DNA of 64,000 bases, from contig LR990050.1 in assembly GCA_905147135.1 (NCBI GenBank), positions 13,204,001-13,268,000 on the forward strand, written 5' to 3'. This DNA comes from Blastobasis lacticolella. Its lineage: Eukaryota; Arthropoda; Insecta; Lepidoptera; Blastobasidae. Below the pieces are notes generated by a model. It did not search any database, had not been told where the DNA came from, and saw only the letters and a program-made list of their open reading frames with translations. The position numbers were made by a program, and so were the translations under genes. Within the stretch, counting starts at the first letter, position 1. Each line of letters starts with the position of its first letter. This document shows positions 46,561-58,066 of this stretch, in pieces.

Positions 46561-47149
46561 TAGAGTGATACCTCTGTCGCGTGCTTATATCCATCGACCA
46601 CTAGCACATTTCCTTTCCTTTAGGTAAAGGATGCTAACCAATATCATATAATAAATAATTATTTCTTGAACACTATAACATTATTCAACATAAAATGCCC
46701 TCTGACGTTTCTTCTGCCATCGACATAAATTTAATTAAACCTCCCTAGCTTACGCAAGAAACCAATCTTCTTCAAAGCGCAGCGGACAGTACCATCGGGA
46801 TATCCTTTTCGCCCGTTTCAGGTGTTGACATAATAAATCCGATTATAAATTCACGTTATACCGCAGTCGGAGATTGCGTTCGTTCCCACGCAGCGTAATG
46901 GATCGCTGCACTACTTGAGCTTGACCGATCAAAGCGTGTCCGCGGAAGGCACAGTGCTATTTATCGGGCCGTACTCTCACTTACGACATGGAGGTATTAT
47001 TATATAAAGGAAAACAAAACACTAACTAAACTGAGGTTCCGATGGTGTTTTGTTTTTTAATGTTATAAGTTTGAAGTGTGTGTGTATCTGTATCTGTTGT
47101 AGTATATCCTGAAAATACGAATTTCAGTTCTTTTCAGAAAAGTTTCTAT
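46561..47149. other. No gene seen
   Basis: A GC-richer block around 46750-46960 is unassigned and carries no ORF with a motif. Confidence 0.3.
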
Positions 47150-47300
47150 TTTTTTGGGAGATCCTCACGTCGAAAGCCGCTAGCTCTCGTCTCGTTATCG
47201 TCAACCCTTGTTGGGTTTTCCGTAGGACCTCTTTCCTGCTACCGGCCGGTTAAGGCACATGTTTCCCATATATTCCTGGGGCTTGCGTAATACGTGACCA
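47150..47300 (-). mobile_element. RTE-like LINE remnant
   Basis: Shares CTCTTTCCTGCTACCGGCCG, GGCACATGTTTCCCATATAT and CTGGGGCTTGCG with the copies at 17290 and 31195. Confidence 0.6.
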
Positions 47301-47374
47301 AATCGGAAATGTTAAGCGCAGTCACGGTATGAACGGCTGTCTATCTGGATGAACGGATGGTATTATACATAAAA

Positions 47375-47475
47375 ACATTAAGGAATAAATGATCTAACTG
47401 ATGACGGAAACCGCATCAAAATCGATTGCGTGTAAATACAGACAGCCGCAGAAAGCGACTGTATATTATACTATG
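47375..47475. repeat. Family A fragment
   Basis: AAACCGCATCAAAATCGATT, a CAGACAG block and GAAAGCGACTG to TATACTATGT, the 3' half of the family. Confidence 0.5.
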
Positions 47476-47689
47476 TTCCAAGGATAATTTCAAAAACACT
47501 AAGTCATGGTACTGCTCACTAGTGGTGACCTTCCTTGGCGTCGTATCAACGGCGATCGGCGGCGAGCGCCAATGTGACACCGCGGCTGTTAATTTAAACG
47601 GGCTCCATCAATAAATACCAATTATCACTTCATCAGCACCGTGAGGTATCGGCAACAGTACAAGGTTGTAAATAATGCACATCGGCTAC

Positions 47690-47990
47690 CTTCGGCTTCG
47701 ATTCGTATTTACTCTACGAAGCCGAACTATCCGTGCATTTTTGCAGCCGTCATCTATGATTGTGTTAGCCATATGGTGTCCGGAAACTTTGCTACTAAGC
47801 CGCAATAATAGCACCAACCCCTTACACTCGTGGGTGTCGTACAAGGCGACTAATGTTTTCGAGGTTCTGGCGTCTTCGTAGGCAGGAAAATAGGCAGCAG
47901 CGTTTACCATTTCTATATTTACAACACTGTGATCTTGAATCCGCTGGCCAAGCCTGGAGGCTCTAAGTCCTGCAGTGGACTCTGTTGATG
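47690..47990 (+). mobile_element. Decayed family B repeat
   Basis: Retains AGCACCAACCCCTTACACTC, the TACAAGGCGACTAATGTTTTC block and CTAAGTCCTGCAGTGGACT. The long antisense frame (142 codons) is only repeat sequence read backwards. Confidence 0.7.
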
Positions 47991-48164
47991 TTCTATGCTT
48001 GTACAGAGAGTAATCTAGGAAGAATACAGATGACAAATAAAGTGCATTGTGTAAAGTCTGATCCCCATTTCCGTAATTATAAATACAAGAGAAGACTAAA
48101 ACGTGTAGTTTCATATTATCGTCACATGAACAGCCTATAAATATTCATTTTCTTACTTGGGGCT

Positions 48165-48345
48165 TCTCCGTATCAGTGGCGAGTTTTGCCATTATACCCG
48201 TGTTGAAGGACGCAGTGTTTAAAATACACAACCGAGAATGCTGCTACCCAGTTTCAGATTTACAGAAGTCCTAGCTTTGCCTCTAACTAAGATATGTCGC
48301 CTTTTATGACCTCCGTAAGTCAAAGGTGCCGGACACCTATGCAGT
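48165..48345 (-). mobile_element. Decayed family B repeat, inverted
   Basis: GGCTTCTCCGTATCAG, GACGCAGTGTTTAAAATAC and GAATGCTGCTACCCAG parallel the inverted copy at 42190. Confidence 0.5.
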
Positions 48346-50140
48346 TTTAATTCTATTAGAAAGTACGCAGATGAGTGTTAGGAGCGAAATATTTTACGAA
48401 ACCGTTTTATTAAAGGTTGAAATGTTGTGAGTCTCATGGTTTACAATTACGCAAACCTTAACATTGTAAACTACGACTATTTGTGTGTCATATGTGTTTT
48501 ATTTATACATTTTAAGTATAAATAATAAGTAACTAATAATAATTTTAAAGCAATTCGTATCCGCACAAATCATCGCCATTGTAAAAACTCTCACAAACAT
48601 CACAAATATTATAGCATTTTAAAATGTTAATATAGTCGTAACGACCTAATTTTCGCGTACCTAAGAATAACCTTGTTACCATCCAACGACGGCGATTGTC
48701 GAAAAAGGATCCGCACATAATCAGAGTTGCTTTCATCAAATGAAATTACATTTTTGGATCAAAGGTGCCAACTCGCAATCCGTCACAAAAACCCAGAGCT
48801 AACAACATCATCAACAAACGAGCGTACCTAATGCTTTAAAGTAAAGTTATTGGATTGGCAGCATACGAAATCAATAATTACACTAACCTAATGCGCTTAG
48901 CTGCATACATATTTATTTGGAATGTGTTGTGTTGTGATAATTTTGACACCTGCATGACTGCATTATCTTGTGCATTGCACACAAACCAAAATAATACAAG
49001 TCAATAACTATCGCCCATAGTATTTGACACTATCTGACACCTGAGCCGTAAGTACAGTTGTGAGGTGGCAACATGCATTTTCTATAGTTTGACGCCTCTA
49101 GAGTCTAGCTAGCTGTATAATCCAAATTCCCTACATGGCATTACTGTTTACTTATTTTATTTTGATGCCTTGTATTAAGGGTGTTATTACATAAGTAACT
49201 GCAGAGTAGTACGAATAGGTACTTACAATCGTTGTCTCAGCAATTCAACTACAAATATATGTCAACAAAACAGTTTTTTCAAAATGTACATAAACAAGGT
49301 TACAAAAAATTAAAAAATATAAAAATAGACGAGAACTTTCTCAAGTAACAACACCGAATCTGTATTCAAAAATTCTTGGAAAACGACATGGCAAATAAAA
49401 TAAATTAAGAGTTAGTATTAGAATTGCTCTACAATATTCTTGAGTTGACTTCTAGAGAGAAGTTTATAGCACTGAGCTCGTGAATTTATCCTAAACTACG
49501 TTATCTGGTTAATTATTGTCGATTCCCGTTCCAACGATCGCATTTAATTAACACTATAAATCTGGTTTGTCTGTAAATTTATAAGACATGAACCCGAAAT
49601 GAGGTAAATTATCAGGTTAGCCTGGTTTATCTCGCATAATATAATTGCGTAATCAAACTGCAGTATAACCCAAGAAATAGCCACATAAAGTCCTTCATTG
49701 CGGTGATAATCTTTCTTATAGTTGAAAAAGATTAAAATAATATTAAACTCTCAATTAAAGTATTTACTAGATAAATATGTTATAAAAATTAAACAGAAAT
49801 AAGATTACGAATAATATTGTAATTGCAAATATTTTCGATCAAATAAAATGTGTAGATGATTTTATGTCCTCGTGTAATTAAAAACTCTGAATGCAATTAT
49901 AAGTGCAGACTCGTTTTATTTTTTCATTATAAAATAATTATTTTGTTTTAGAACCGTCTTACTTGATGACTATTAATTTATATACAATTATAATATAATT
50001 TATATGAGGCCGGTAACGAATTTGCGATCCCCGTGGTGTACCGGGCATGGGCTGCGGTTCTCACACACATCTGGTTATGTCTTTTAATGTAGATGTTGAT
50101 AGGACCCACGCGTTTCGTGTTATCAAAGAACAGAACATAA
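48346..50140. other. AT-rich stretch without a gene
   Basis: No repeat family or ORF recognised. Confidence 0.4.
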
Positions 50141-50440
50141 GCATCATCATCATCATCATTATATCAGTCGGAAGACGCCCACAAAAGCGGGTCTTGTAGT
50201 TTCCGCATCTAACTGGTATCTACGATTTTGGTGCCTTTTACCAGATCATCTGTCCACCTAGCGGAAGGCCTACCCACGCTGCATTTTCCGGTACGTGGTC
50301 GCCACTCGAGAACTTTCCTGCTAATGAGCTATGTGCCCTGCCCACTGCCACTTAAGCTTTCAAGCCAATCCTTCCACAATCCTTTTGGCTAGGTCAGTGA
50401 CCTACTTATACGTCTCAGTTCCGCCGGTCATCAGTAGTAA
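50141..50440 (-). mobile_element. RTE LINE 3' end, decayed
   Basis: The minus strand encodes LAKRIVEGLA, KLKWQWAGHIAH and a shifted GRW..-type region before a (GATGAT)n tail (50142-50160). KLKWQWAGHIA is a signature of insect RTE ORF2 C-termini. Stops and frameshifts break the frame. Confidence 0.8.
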
Positions 50441-51309
50441 TACGCACTAAGTATATAACTATCCAAATATTACATATTTGAAAAGCTAACAAAACTTATC
50501 GGTTCATCGTCCGACATAGCTGTTTGGGTTGTAAGTTGTAATAGAATCAACACATTTGATGGAGTTTCGAAAATCGAATTGGATTGCGCATTAATGTTTC
50601 CTTAATGTTTCTTATGGTTCCCATAAAAAGTGTTTTTGATTCGGTTACGCCGACTGCCATGAATAAAGACGCAATTAAAAATAACGTGCCCTGACGCCAG
50701 TTTTAAAGATACACAGTACATGTGGATTAAACGGCCAACAAGTTTAAAGGAAATGGCCATGAGTTTCTTCTCCAATTTACGACACCAAAATTTCAATTAA
50801 TTCTATAGGTATATGTAGAATAATACCAATGACGGCTAGTTTTAATTTTGTTTTCTCCTTTTAATATATTTTTTATCAGTATTACTTCGATGCAGACATC
50901 ACTTCGATCCCCTTTCGCTTTGGTCCCGGTTTACGTCCGCTCCCATTGTATCTCCATGTTTTTCTTTTGGCAGGCTAGGGTTTTAAACCTCTTAAGATAA
51001 CAACAGATATATATATATCTTTATGGTTTCTTTAGTTTCAGTTTTGGTATTTGATTTGTTCACGTTCATCGCACATATTTTCGGGTTTGTTACCACGGGT
51101 AATTAGTATTATTTTTACCTTGATATTTTTCAGATATTGACCGGTTGTCTTGCCATTTTTAATTGTTTATTTAGAATATGAATGTCGAAATGGGAAGGTG
51201 CCGAGTTGGGAATAAATGATGGGAAACTGTCACACTTAACATCTACGATATACACACATGTTAGATACTAAATATTGTTAGCATTCATTCACCACTTATA
51301 CTGAAAACT
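50441..51309. other. No gene seen
   Basis: Includes a short (TA)n run near 51010. Nothing else is recognised. Confidence 0.35.
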
Positions 51310-51445
51310 TGCAGGGAATGAGTGCAGAGGGCGACAGGAGCGAATCGTGCTCATGAGGTGTTCGCGCACGCGATCAAAGCGTAGGCGCCGCTCGCGTCAC
51401 GGCGCGCGCGCGGCGCTCACTCACCGCGCTATGTAAGCGCGTATC
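51310..51445. repeat. GC-rich module E, copy 1
   Basis: GGCGACAGGAGCGAATCGTG, AGGTGTTCGCGCACGCGATC and CGCTCACTCACCGCGCTATG are repeated in diverged form at 52075-52200. Family unknown. Confidence 0.65.
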
Positions 51446-52074
51446 CACAGAGGAAAATAATTCCCTTTGAAATCGGAAATCCGAAGTAAACTGTTCAAGG
51501 AAGAGACTCGCAGGTATAATACAAAATCATAAGGTCATTTCAAGTTTTAGATAATTTTGCTTTGCAGTTACGGGGTATTTTGTGCCACGTTAGAAAATTT
51601 GAGTCCTTTCGGCAATATGTTATCCTTAACATGTGAGATTTGTTAATTTTTTAATTGAAAATGTCTTTCGCGAAAGCTTTAAACAAATGTTTAAACCTCA
51701 GACCGTGGATGCACTTATAGACATACTGTACCAACCCCAAATGAATGGGATATAGGCAGGCAATCATGATGACCTTGGTAATGCACATAATATGTTCTAG
51801 TACCTATTACATATGCGTTTTGTGTAAATTGCCGGAAGATCCACGACTAACGGTGAAACGTCTGCCCGCGTCGTAATTGTAAGAGTGTCACAAAGGCGGC
51901 AAGAACTCAAGGCTAGACTGAACAATAAAGCTGTTCCAAGACAGGTATGTTCCATCTTCGGCCGCTTCGTCACTAGGTAAGATAGCGGTCAAACGCCTGG
52001 CTCGGTCTTTAAAAAGGGTCAGAGTATTAGGTCGTGCAATTTCTTCGCGCACACCGAAATGGAAGCTGTAGATG
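51446..52074. other. No gene seen
   Basis: Nothing recognised. The part near 51840-52030 is GC-richer. Confidence 0.3.
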
Positions 52075-52200
52075 ACTCTCGCGATGAGGGGACAGGAGCG
52101 AATCGTGCGCAGGAGGTGTTCACAGGCACGCGATCTGCGATCAAAGGGCGCCGCGCTAACTCATCGCACTGTATTAAGCCCGTATACACATTGGGTAATA
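52075..52200. repeat. GC-rich module E, copy 2
   Basis: GGGGACAGGAGCGAATCGTG to ACTGTATTAAGCCCGTATAC. Its right end recurs inverted at 52798-52830, so copies 2 and 3 bracket the SINE composite as an inverted pair. Confidence 0.65.
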
Positions 52201-52254
52201 GCCAGTGTAATTACATCCCCATCAGCTTAAGTTTGCACAGTGACCAGTGACAAT

Positions 52255-52764
52255 AAGTACAGTGTTTTGTTTATGTCTCTGTTTCATTATAGTCATTTAA
52301 TTTCATTTTAAGAATTTTGTGCTGTGTGTTTGAGTGTAATAAATGTGTTTTACTTTACTTTACTTTACTTTAATAATAATCATCTTGCCTTTAATGTCCC
52401 AGTTGTGCTCTCGCGCACGAGGGCCCGGGGTCCGCCTTGACCATGATCCAGGATTTGGCAGGTCAGATAATTAGAGTGGAGCGACTGCCATCTGACCTCT
52501 ATGACCCTGCTACCAGGGGAACCTGACCAGATTGGATCATGGTTACACATCCAGTCGCCTGAATGTGCAGGTTTCATCTCGATGTTTTCCCTTACCGTAA
52601 GAGCATCGGTTAGTATTCAATGTATTTAGTATATGGTTGTATATAATGTATGTAATGTACATAACTCAGAAAACAGTCATTGGTACATGGCCGGAGCGAG
52701 ATTCGAACTCAGGACCTCTGGCTTACGAGTCGTATACTCTAACCGCTCGGCCACCGACGCTCCC
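52255..52764 (-). mobile_element. SINE plus 3' extension inside a 14-bp TSD
   Basis: The direct repeat TGACCAGTGACAAT (52241-52254 and 52765-52778) encloses a complete SINE (52377-52764, minus strand) and about 120 bp lying beyond its normal 3' end (52255-52372, with an ACTTT microsatellite). Because the duplication flanks both, the unit appears to have inserted as one piece, as in 3' transduction. Confidence 0.75.
52377..52764 (-). mobile_element. Full-length tRNA-derived SINE, reference copy
   Basis: Read on the minus strand: the tRNA-like head has A-box-like TGGCCGAGCGG and B-box-like GAGTTCGAATCTC, CGT at the anticodon position (CGACTCGTAAG), and a body of repeated blocks ending AAGATGATTATTATT. 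It includes an extra TGTATATAA-rich stretch of about 45 bp absent from other copies. Non-coding; it moves through LINE enzymes. Confidence 0.85.
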
Positions 52765-52795
52765 TGACCAGTGACAATGTTTGATTCTTGATCCT

Positions 52796-52835
52796 AGGTG
52801 TATAAGGGCTTTATACAGTGCGATGAGTGAGCGAG
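52796..52835. repeat. Module E, copy 3 (inverted end)
   Basis: GTGTATAAGGGCTTTATACA then GTGCGATGAGTGAGCG is the inverse of the right end of copy 2. Confidence 0.65.
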
Positions 52836-53217
52836 GCGTACGCCCATTGACATATGACATTATATTTGTGTTTGTTTTTGCATTTTGGCGGCAGTACAAC
52901 TTTCCATCTTTAACACTAGGGTTGAACAATATTAAGTTCTTACGTTATCATTCTGTACGTTCTAAATGTATAACGTTATTAATGGGGTATAAGAAAAAAT
53001 TATCTACAAGACCAAGACTAGTACAAATATTCGTCAGTACCATTAAAACTTACCTAGGTGTCTGCAAAAATGGTTCACATGTATCACCACAAACATTGCA
53101 GCGAAAGTGTATAAATACCTACCTATATTTTACAATTGTTCACATAATATCCACACATACAGTGTTCAAGGATTGAAAATATCTGATACTTATTCTAAAC
53201 TAAACAAAATATCTGAC
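52836..53217. other. No gene recognised
   Basis: A 131-codon plus-strand frame (52781-53176) starts in repeat sequence and shows no known domain. Probably chance. Confidence 0.25.
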
Positions 53218-53310
53218 ACCATTCTCTTCAACATGGCCGAGGCTTTGCTTCCATCTGTTTAATTGATGTCGGGTTTTGAGTCTGCCAATGAGCCGCCTGC
53301 GCCTGCACCT
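53218..53310 (-). mobile_element. LINE C-terminal remnant
   Basis: The minus strand gives GRLKTRHQLNRWKQSL and HVEENGV, resembling the GRPKTRW...EENG tail of RTE-like ORF2. Short and uncertain. Confidence 0.35.
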
Positions 53311-54765
53311 CGTTCCCTCACCTCTCTCCGTAACGTATGGAATTTGTATACAATAACTTAAACGCTCGCCCCGTGTTCTACGCGGCGTGTATTTATTTTG
53401 GCGATTAAAAGTAAATAAAGTCATAATGTAATGTTGGAGCGGTTAAGTGTTGATTTATTGTTCTATAAGCGCAAAGGTTTGTGTGTAAAGATTTTTCTTT
53501 GCACTTTTGTTTGTCTGTACGACGGTAATGGGTGCACTTTTTTGTGCACAGATTGATATCTACGCCTATGTAGTGTTTATTTCATTTATTACTAAAACAG
53601 TTAATTAACTTTTCCTTTTTGTTACACGGTCACTTTAATGTAATTGCATACATATTTTATTAATTTATTAATTTTATTTATGCTGTGTGCTTCATGCAGA
53701 TTCCACTGAAAATCAGTGCTGCAGCACTTGCTGTAGCTTATGCTGAGTTGGGGTCTTTGGCATCGTATTGGTCCATGATTTATTGTATTTCTGTGATTGT
53801 ACCTTCTTTGTTCTAGTTTAGCATTGAACATTCTAAAATTACACTAACATATGTAAACGCTTATGGATATTTGTGATGTCAAAATAAATCATGTCTATCT
53901 CTATACGGTGGGAAACTTCTTAGGCTTGAGAGAGTCCTATAGCAAACGATGTCCAGTAAATACGAAATCCTTACTTTATTTCTCACACGCCCTCGGAATT
54001 GACACAAGAAGGGAAACGCAACAGATGATGGATGACCCAATAAAATAATTTAAATCTCGCTCGTTGTTTTTTTGCTCATTTCCTCCCGACAAAGCCGGGA
54101 GTATTGTTTCACTTGCGACGTTTTACCTTGGTTTTATAAATCAGGAGGTCCCAACGGACGCAGGTGCGGGCCAGGACTAGTGGGACTTTAGGCCAATGGT
54201 AGGCTGTTTCGTGACGTATATAATAAAATAAGAGAAGATGGATTAATTTAAATTGTAAGTCTAACTACTCCTGTTGGTCCAGTTAGGTGCATTGAGTACG
54301 ACGTACATTATTATATTATTTTTATAACTTTTTAAATTTACCTGTACTAGGTGGGGGATGTCAGATTTTTAGAGCTTATCTATATATTAACCCCTAAGGA
54401 GAACGCTGTTTAAATCATTTATAATAGATGTCTAAGACCAATAATGATTATGATGGTCCATATTTTCCATTTACCGGATGCGTTTAAAGGTAATGTTTCC
54501 TTGTTTTGAGAAATTTAACCGTCAGTCTAAATAGTCAATTTTTAAATCCAATGATAGCACCTTGCCATTTATGTATTCATTTAAAAATTTGAAGTAATCG
54601 TCGCTTGTGTAACATATATTATAGGCGTTTATTTACGGCACTGTCATAGAGCCGGAAGCAGGTGGTCACCAAGTTATCGCCAGTCAAAACAAAATAAAAT
54701 TCATAACGAAAATCAAATCTGAAATTTTTAAAATAAAAACCCGATGTGTAACGTTGTTTGTACTA
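53311..54765. other. No gene seen
   Basis: Nothing recognised in this AT-rich interval. Confidence 0.35.
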
Positions 54766-55035
54766 TACAGGCAGGCATTTGACCGCCATCTCGCTTGACG
54801 GTAAGTGACGATGCGACCAAAGATAGAGTACCTGTCTAGGAAAAGCACAATCTACGAAATAAACCTTTGGAAGACCGAAAGATGCGCTCTGAATCTATAG
54901 TAGGTAATAACGTGACGATGACGTAACAGTTGAAGCGGAAGGCACGCACCAGTCTTTGTGGAGATCTCTGAGGAAGGCCTTTGCCCAGCAGTGGGCGTCT
55001 TTCTGCTGATATGACGATTATTATGTTACAGTTCA
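54766..55035 (+). mobile_element. RTE LINE 3' end
   Basis: The plus strand reads WRSLRKAFAQQWASFC before a stop (about 54957-55007), the final residues of insect RTE ORF2, followed by an ATGACGATTATTATG tail. The upstream part (TTGACCGCCATCTCGCTTGA) is a dispersed block often joined to such tails. Truncated. Confidence 0.7.
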
Positions 55036-56348
55036 TGGCACAAAGTACTCTATTCATACTTGTAATATAATCATTGTCCTATTAATTTGGCTATTTAAAT
55101 TATATAGCCCAATTATTTAAATTATATATAATCATACTTAGATATTTTATGAAATGCTCAAGACAGACTTCGCGATTTCAATATCATGGGTGTTTAACAC
55201 TGGTGTGTATATGGTACTATGATTTCATGATTTCAGTAATTACACCTACCTACTATAATCTTGTTCTTTTAAATAAGTAGTAGGTACTCACAAATCGTAT
55301 GTTTTCTAGAATGGACAAAGATGGTGAATATTAATAGCACAAAAGGGTCATCAAACCTTATTAAATTACAGGAAAGTGATTTTTTATTAAGAAACTCCAC
55401 TTTTTTGTCAAAAATGTGTCCTCCGGCCACAAAAAAGCACGATTGAGATTTAATCCGAAACTAATCGCAGTAATTTGTTTTTGAACCATTATTAATTCCA
55501 TGGTATTTCAAAACATTACAAAATATGGGTCAGAGAAAATCATAGTTATCTTGAGATCAAAATAATACCTTTTAGGTAGGTATTGCTGTTCGACAATGAT
55601 TTTACCAATTTGATGACTACCCTTTCTGTAAGTAAGTGATGCCTCAAGTTTCTTCTTTATGGCTTGTACTGTACACTTTTTTATACCAATAGGGTGACAA
55701 TTAAGCTTACGGTCCGGCTGACGGTAAACAGTTACCGTAACTTATGGACGTTTGGAATACCAAGAGTATCTAAACTACATTCACCCGTTTCTTGAAGAAC
55801 ACTATGTTGTACTCTCCAGGAAAAATTTCTCCAGGAAGCTAAACCTCTCCAGGGAGCTCTTTCCACAACATTAGTTTGCGAGGGAGAAACTTCCTTTGGA
55901 ACCCCACAGTTCGGACTTATCAATTTATACGGTTACCGGAAAAAATCAAAATTCTTAAAAACCATCAAGCACGCCTTGCATGCCCACATGCTTTAGCTTA
56001 AAGCGATTTGTTTGCCCCTAAAGCAAACAAATCGCTTCTAATGACCATCTGAGTGAACATTCGTAAAATTGAATTTAGACAGGATTCTCACTCGCGGCTC
56101 TTTCAACGTTCATCAATCAAAGATCGCGCTGCTTGTATGCGCTTTTCTATTCCACCATCTCTTTCTTATTCATTACAATTTAGATGGGAAGATGAGAGAG
56201 GTGTTTGAGTGGATAGACCTCGAGTTCACACGAATGCCTGAGGGAGGGTCCGCACAGAAGCATAATCAATTTTCAGCAGACAGCCGGCTGGTAATAATTG
56301 ATTTTTTTGCCAAACGTCGGGATTACGAGAATAAGTTTGGTGCCTACT
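55036..56348. other. No gene; perfect hairpin at 56001-56037
   Basis: Contains a 15-bp perfect stem (AAGCGATTTGTTTGC, loop of 7) and a stretch with three CTCTCCAGG motifs (about 55814-55855). The frame from 56069 (MNLDRILTRG...) reads to the SINE at 56363 and beyond; it has no known motif. Confidence 0.35.
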
Positions 56349-56362
56349 TGACGCGGTTACAT

Positions 56363-56684
56363 AAAATAATAATCATCTGTTGTGGTCTCGCGCACGAGGG
56401 CCCGGGGTCCGCCTTAACCATATCCAGGATTTGGCAGATCAGATTATTACTTACAGTGGGGCGACTGCCATCTGATATCCGTGACCTTGCTACCAGGGGA
56501 GCCTGACCAGATTTGGATCATGGTTGCACATTCAGTCGCCTGAATGTGCAGGTTTCATCACGAAGGTTTCTTTCTAATGTATATAACTCAGAAAAGAGTC
56601 ATTGCTATATGGCTGCAGTGGGATTAGAACCCGGTACCTCTCGCTTACGAGTCCGATACCTTAACGACTCGGCCACTGACACGA
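56363..56684 (-). mobile_element. Full-length SINE with 14-bp TSD
   Basis: Minus-strand copy with intact head (A-box-like GGCCGAGTCG, B-box region GGGTTCTAATCCC) and (ATT)n tail. Flanked by TGACGCGGTTACAT (56349-56362) and TGACGCGATTACAT (56685-56698), one mismatch. The body has a deletion of the 'TTTTCCCTCACCGTAAG' block. Confidence 0.9.
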
Positions 56685-56698
56685 TGACGCGATTACAT

Positions 56699-57237
56699 TG
56701 GGCTATTTTCCTTAATTTAGGTGAGACTTGGTACTCCAAAATTTAAAAAAAAAAAACCTACAGTTGTAACTAATAAAATAATCTCTATGTAACGCACAAG
56801 GATTATAAATAGAGGATCCAGTCGGTACCTACCAAATACTACCTATTTACTCACACCAAGCTGGACGACGCCGGGCAACCTCAAATCAGAGAACAACTTT
56901 GTATGCAAAATAAAATAAGCGTTATAAATATAATCGATGAAGTAAGACCGTCCGTCCGTCTTACCGTTATGTTATAATGATTTAGTGTCGCGTAGATACC
57001 GCATCCGAGAGATTCAAAGGGACTTAAGCGTAAATTAAAACATAAAATTAGCGATGGCGCGATACCAACTGTTTCATTAAAAAGTAATGAAAACTTGCGC
57101 GGAATATTAATTGGTCTACTTAAAATATGGCGAGATAAGGCCGGTGTTTTTAATAAGAATATTGTCATGCTTCTAGTTTCAATTCCTTGGTGGTGTGAAG
57201 AATATTACAACATTGCTTGGGTATCTTGTAAATGTTC
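56699..57237. other. No gene seen
   Basis: Nothing recognised; frames of up to 95 codons have no motif. GCTGGACGACGCCGGGCAAC near 56870 may be a fragment of a family A-like repeat. Confidence 0.35.
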
Positions 57238-57275
57238 AACTAGATTTTGCTCGCGTCTTCGTCGGCTGATATATT
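57238..57275. repeat. Left part of an RTE-like repeat split by the LTR-like element
   Basis: AACTAGATTTTGCTCGCGTC and following bases match the start of the repeat type seen at 24211. The right part resumes at 62376 after one shared TATT. Confidence 0.6.
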
Positions 57276-57735
57276 TGACGGATCACGGTCAATAGTATGG
57301 ACTCATGTGGTCAATAGTACGGACTCATGACGATGGAAACGGAAGTGGGAGTGCGCCCTCTGGTGGGGCGTGCTGACAGAGTCTCGACGGCACGACTCGG
57401 GCCGAGTGGCGGCCATTCTTGGCGCGACCGCCGCCGAGGAGTGACGCGTCTTGAAACTGTCTCCACATTTCGTTTATAGAAAGTGTTATTTACGTTTGAA
57501 AATAAAGTAATTTTAAAATCACTTTTGAAATAAGAAAGTTAATCACCTCAACTGCCTACATTGTGATACTGCTCTGATTTCAAGTGAAATTATAAGTGAT
57601 GTGCAAAAATGAATTGGAATAAATACAGTGGAGTAAATGTGAACCTTTTCTTTAATTTATCTGGACGATCTAATACTGATATCACCACCCTGATGACAAT
57701 GATCCTGATACACCCTTTCCTTCACGCGACGACAT
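57276..57735. repeat. Left terminal direct repeat (putative LTR)
   Basis: Contains a 22-bp duplicated motif at its start (GGTCAATAGTA.GGACTCATG), a CpG-rich block with GCGGCCATTCTTGG (PHO/YY1-like), a TATA-like TTTATAGA at 57473-57480 and AATAAA at 57501-57506. This order would suit the U3/R region of an LTR. A 66-codon frame runs across its right boundary. Confidence 0.75.
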
Positions 57736-57999
57736 CAGAAGCGGTGATGACGAACGCAACGCCCAAGAGATGGTATGATGAGAAGCGACAAAGAAAATGC
57801 AGATAACGCTTTGTGGAAGCGTAATAATAAAAGGAAAGTGATTACTCGATCCAGTTGAATTGCCTACATTAAAATATAACATGATTAAACACGTTCAAAG
57901 CGCAGCCAAGAGTCCAAACACCCCGAGATATAAGACAAAGACTTCATCAGACAGATTGGGGGATTTATAAAGTAAACAACAAATCATCTGTACCAATTG

Positions 58000-58066
58000 G
58001 TTATGGTCAAGGCAGACCTCGGGCCTTCGAGAGCACCATTGGGATATTGACACCATTATTAAAAAT
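58000..58066 (+). mobile_element. SINE 3'-end fragment
   Basis: GGTTATGGTCAAGGCAGACC through GGGATATTGACACCATTATT matches the 3' end of the main SINE family. Confidence 0.65.

Noticed and set aside
47686..48114. A 142-codon minus-strand protein
   Set aside because: It overlaps a decayed family B repeat read in antisense.
52781..53176. A 131-codon plus-strand protein
   Set aside because: It begins in repeat module E and shows no motif or coding-like composition.
56069..56506. A 145-codon protein gene
   Set aside because: The last third lies in a SINE insertion, and the upstream part has no known motif or splice support.
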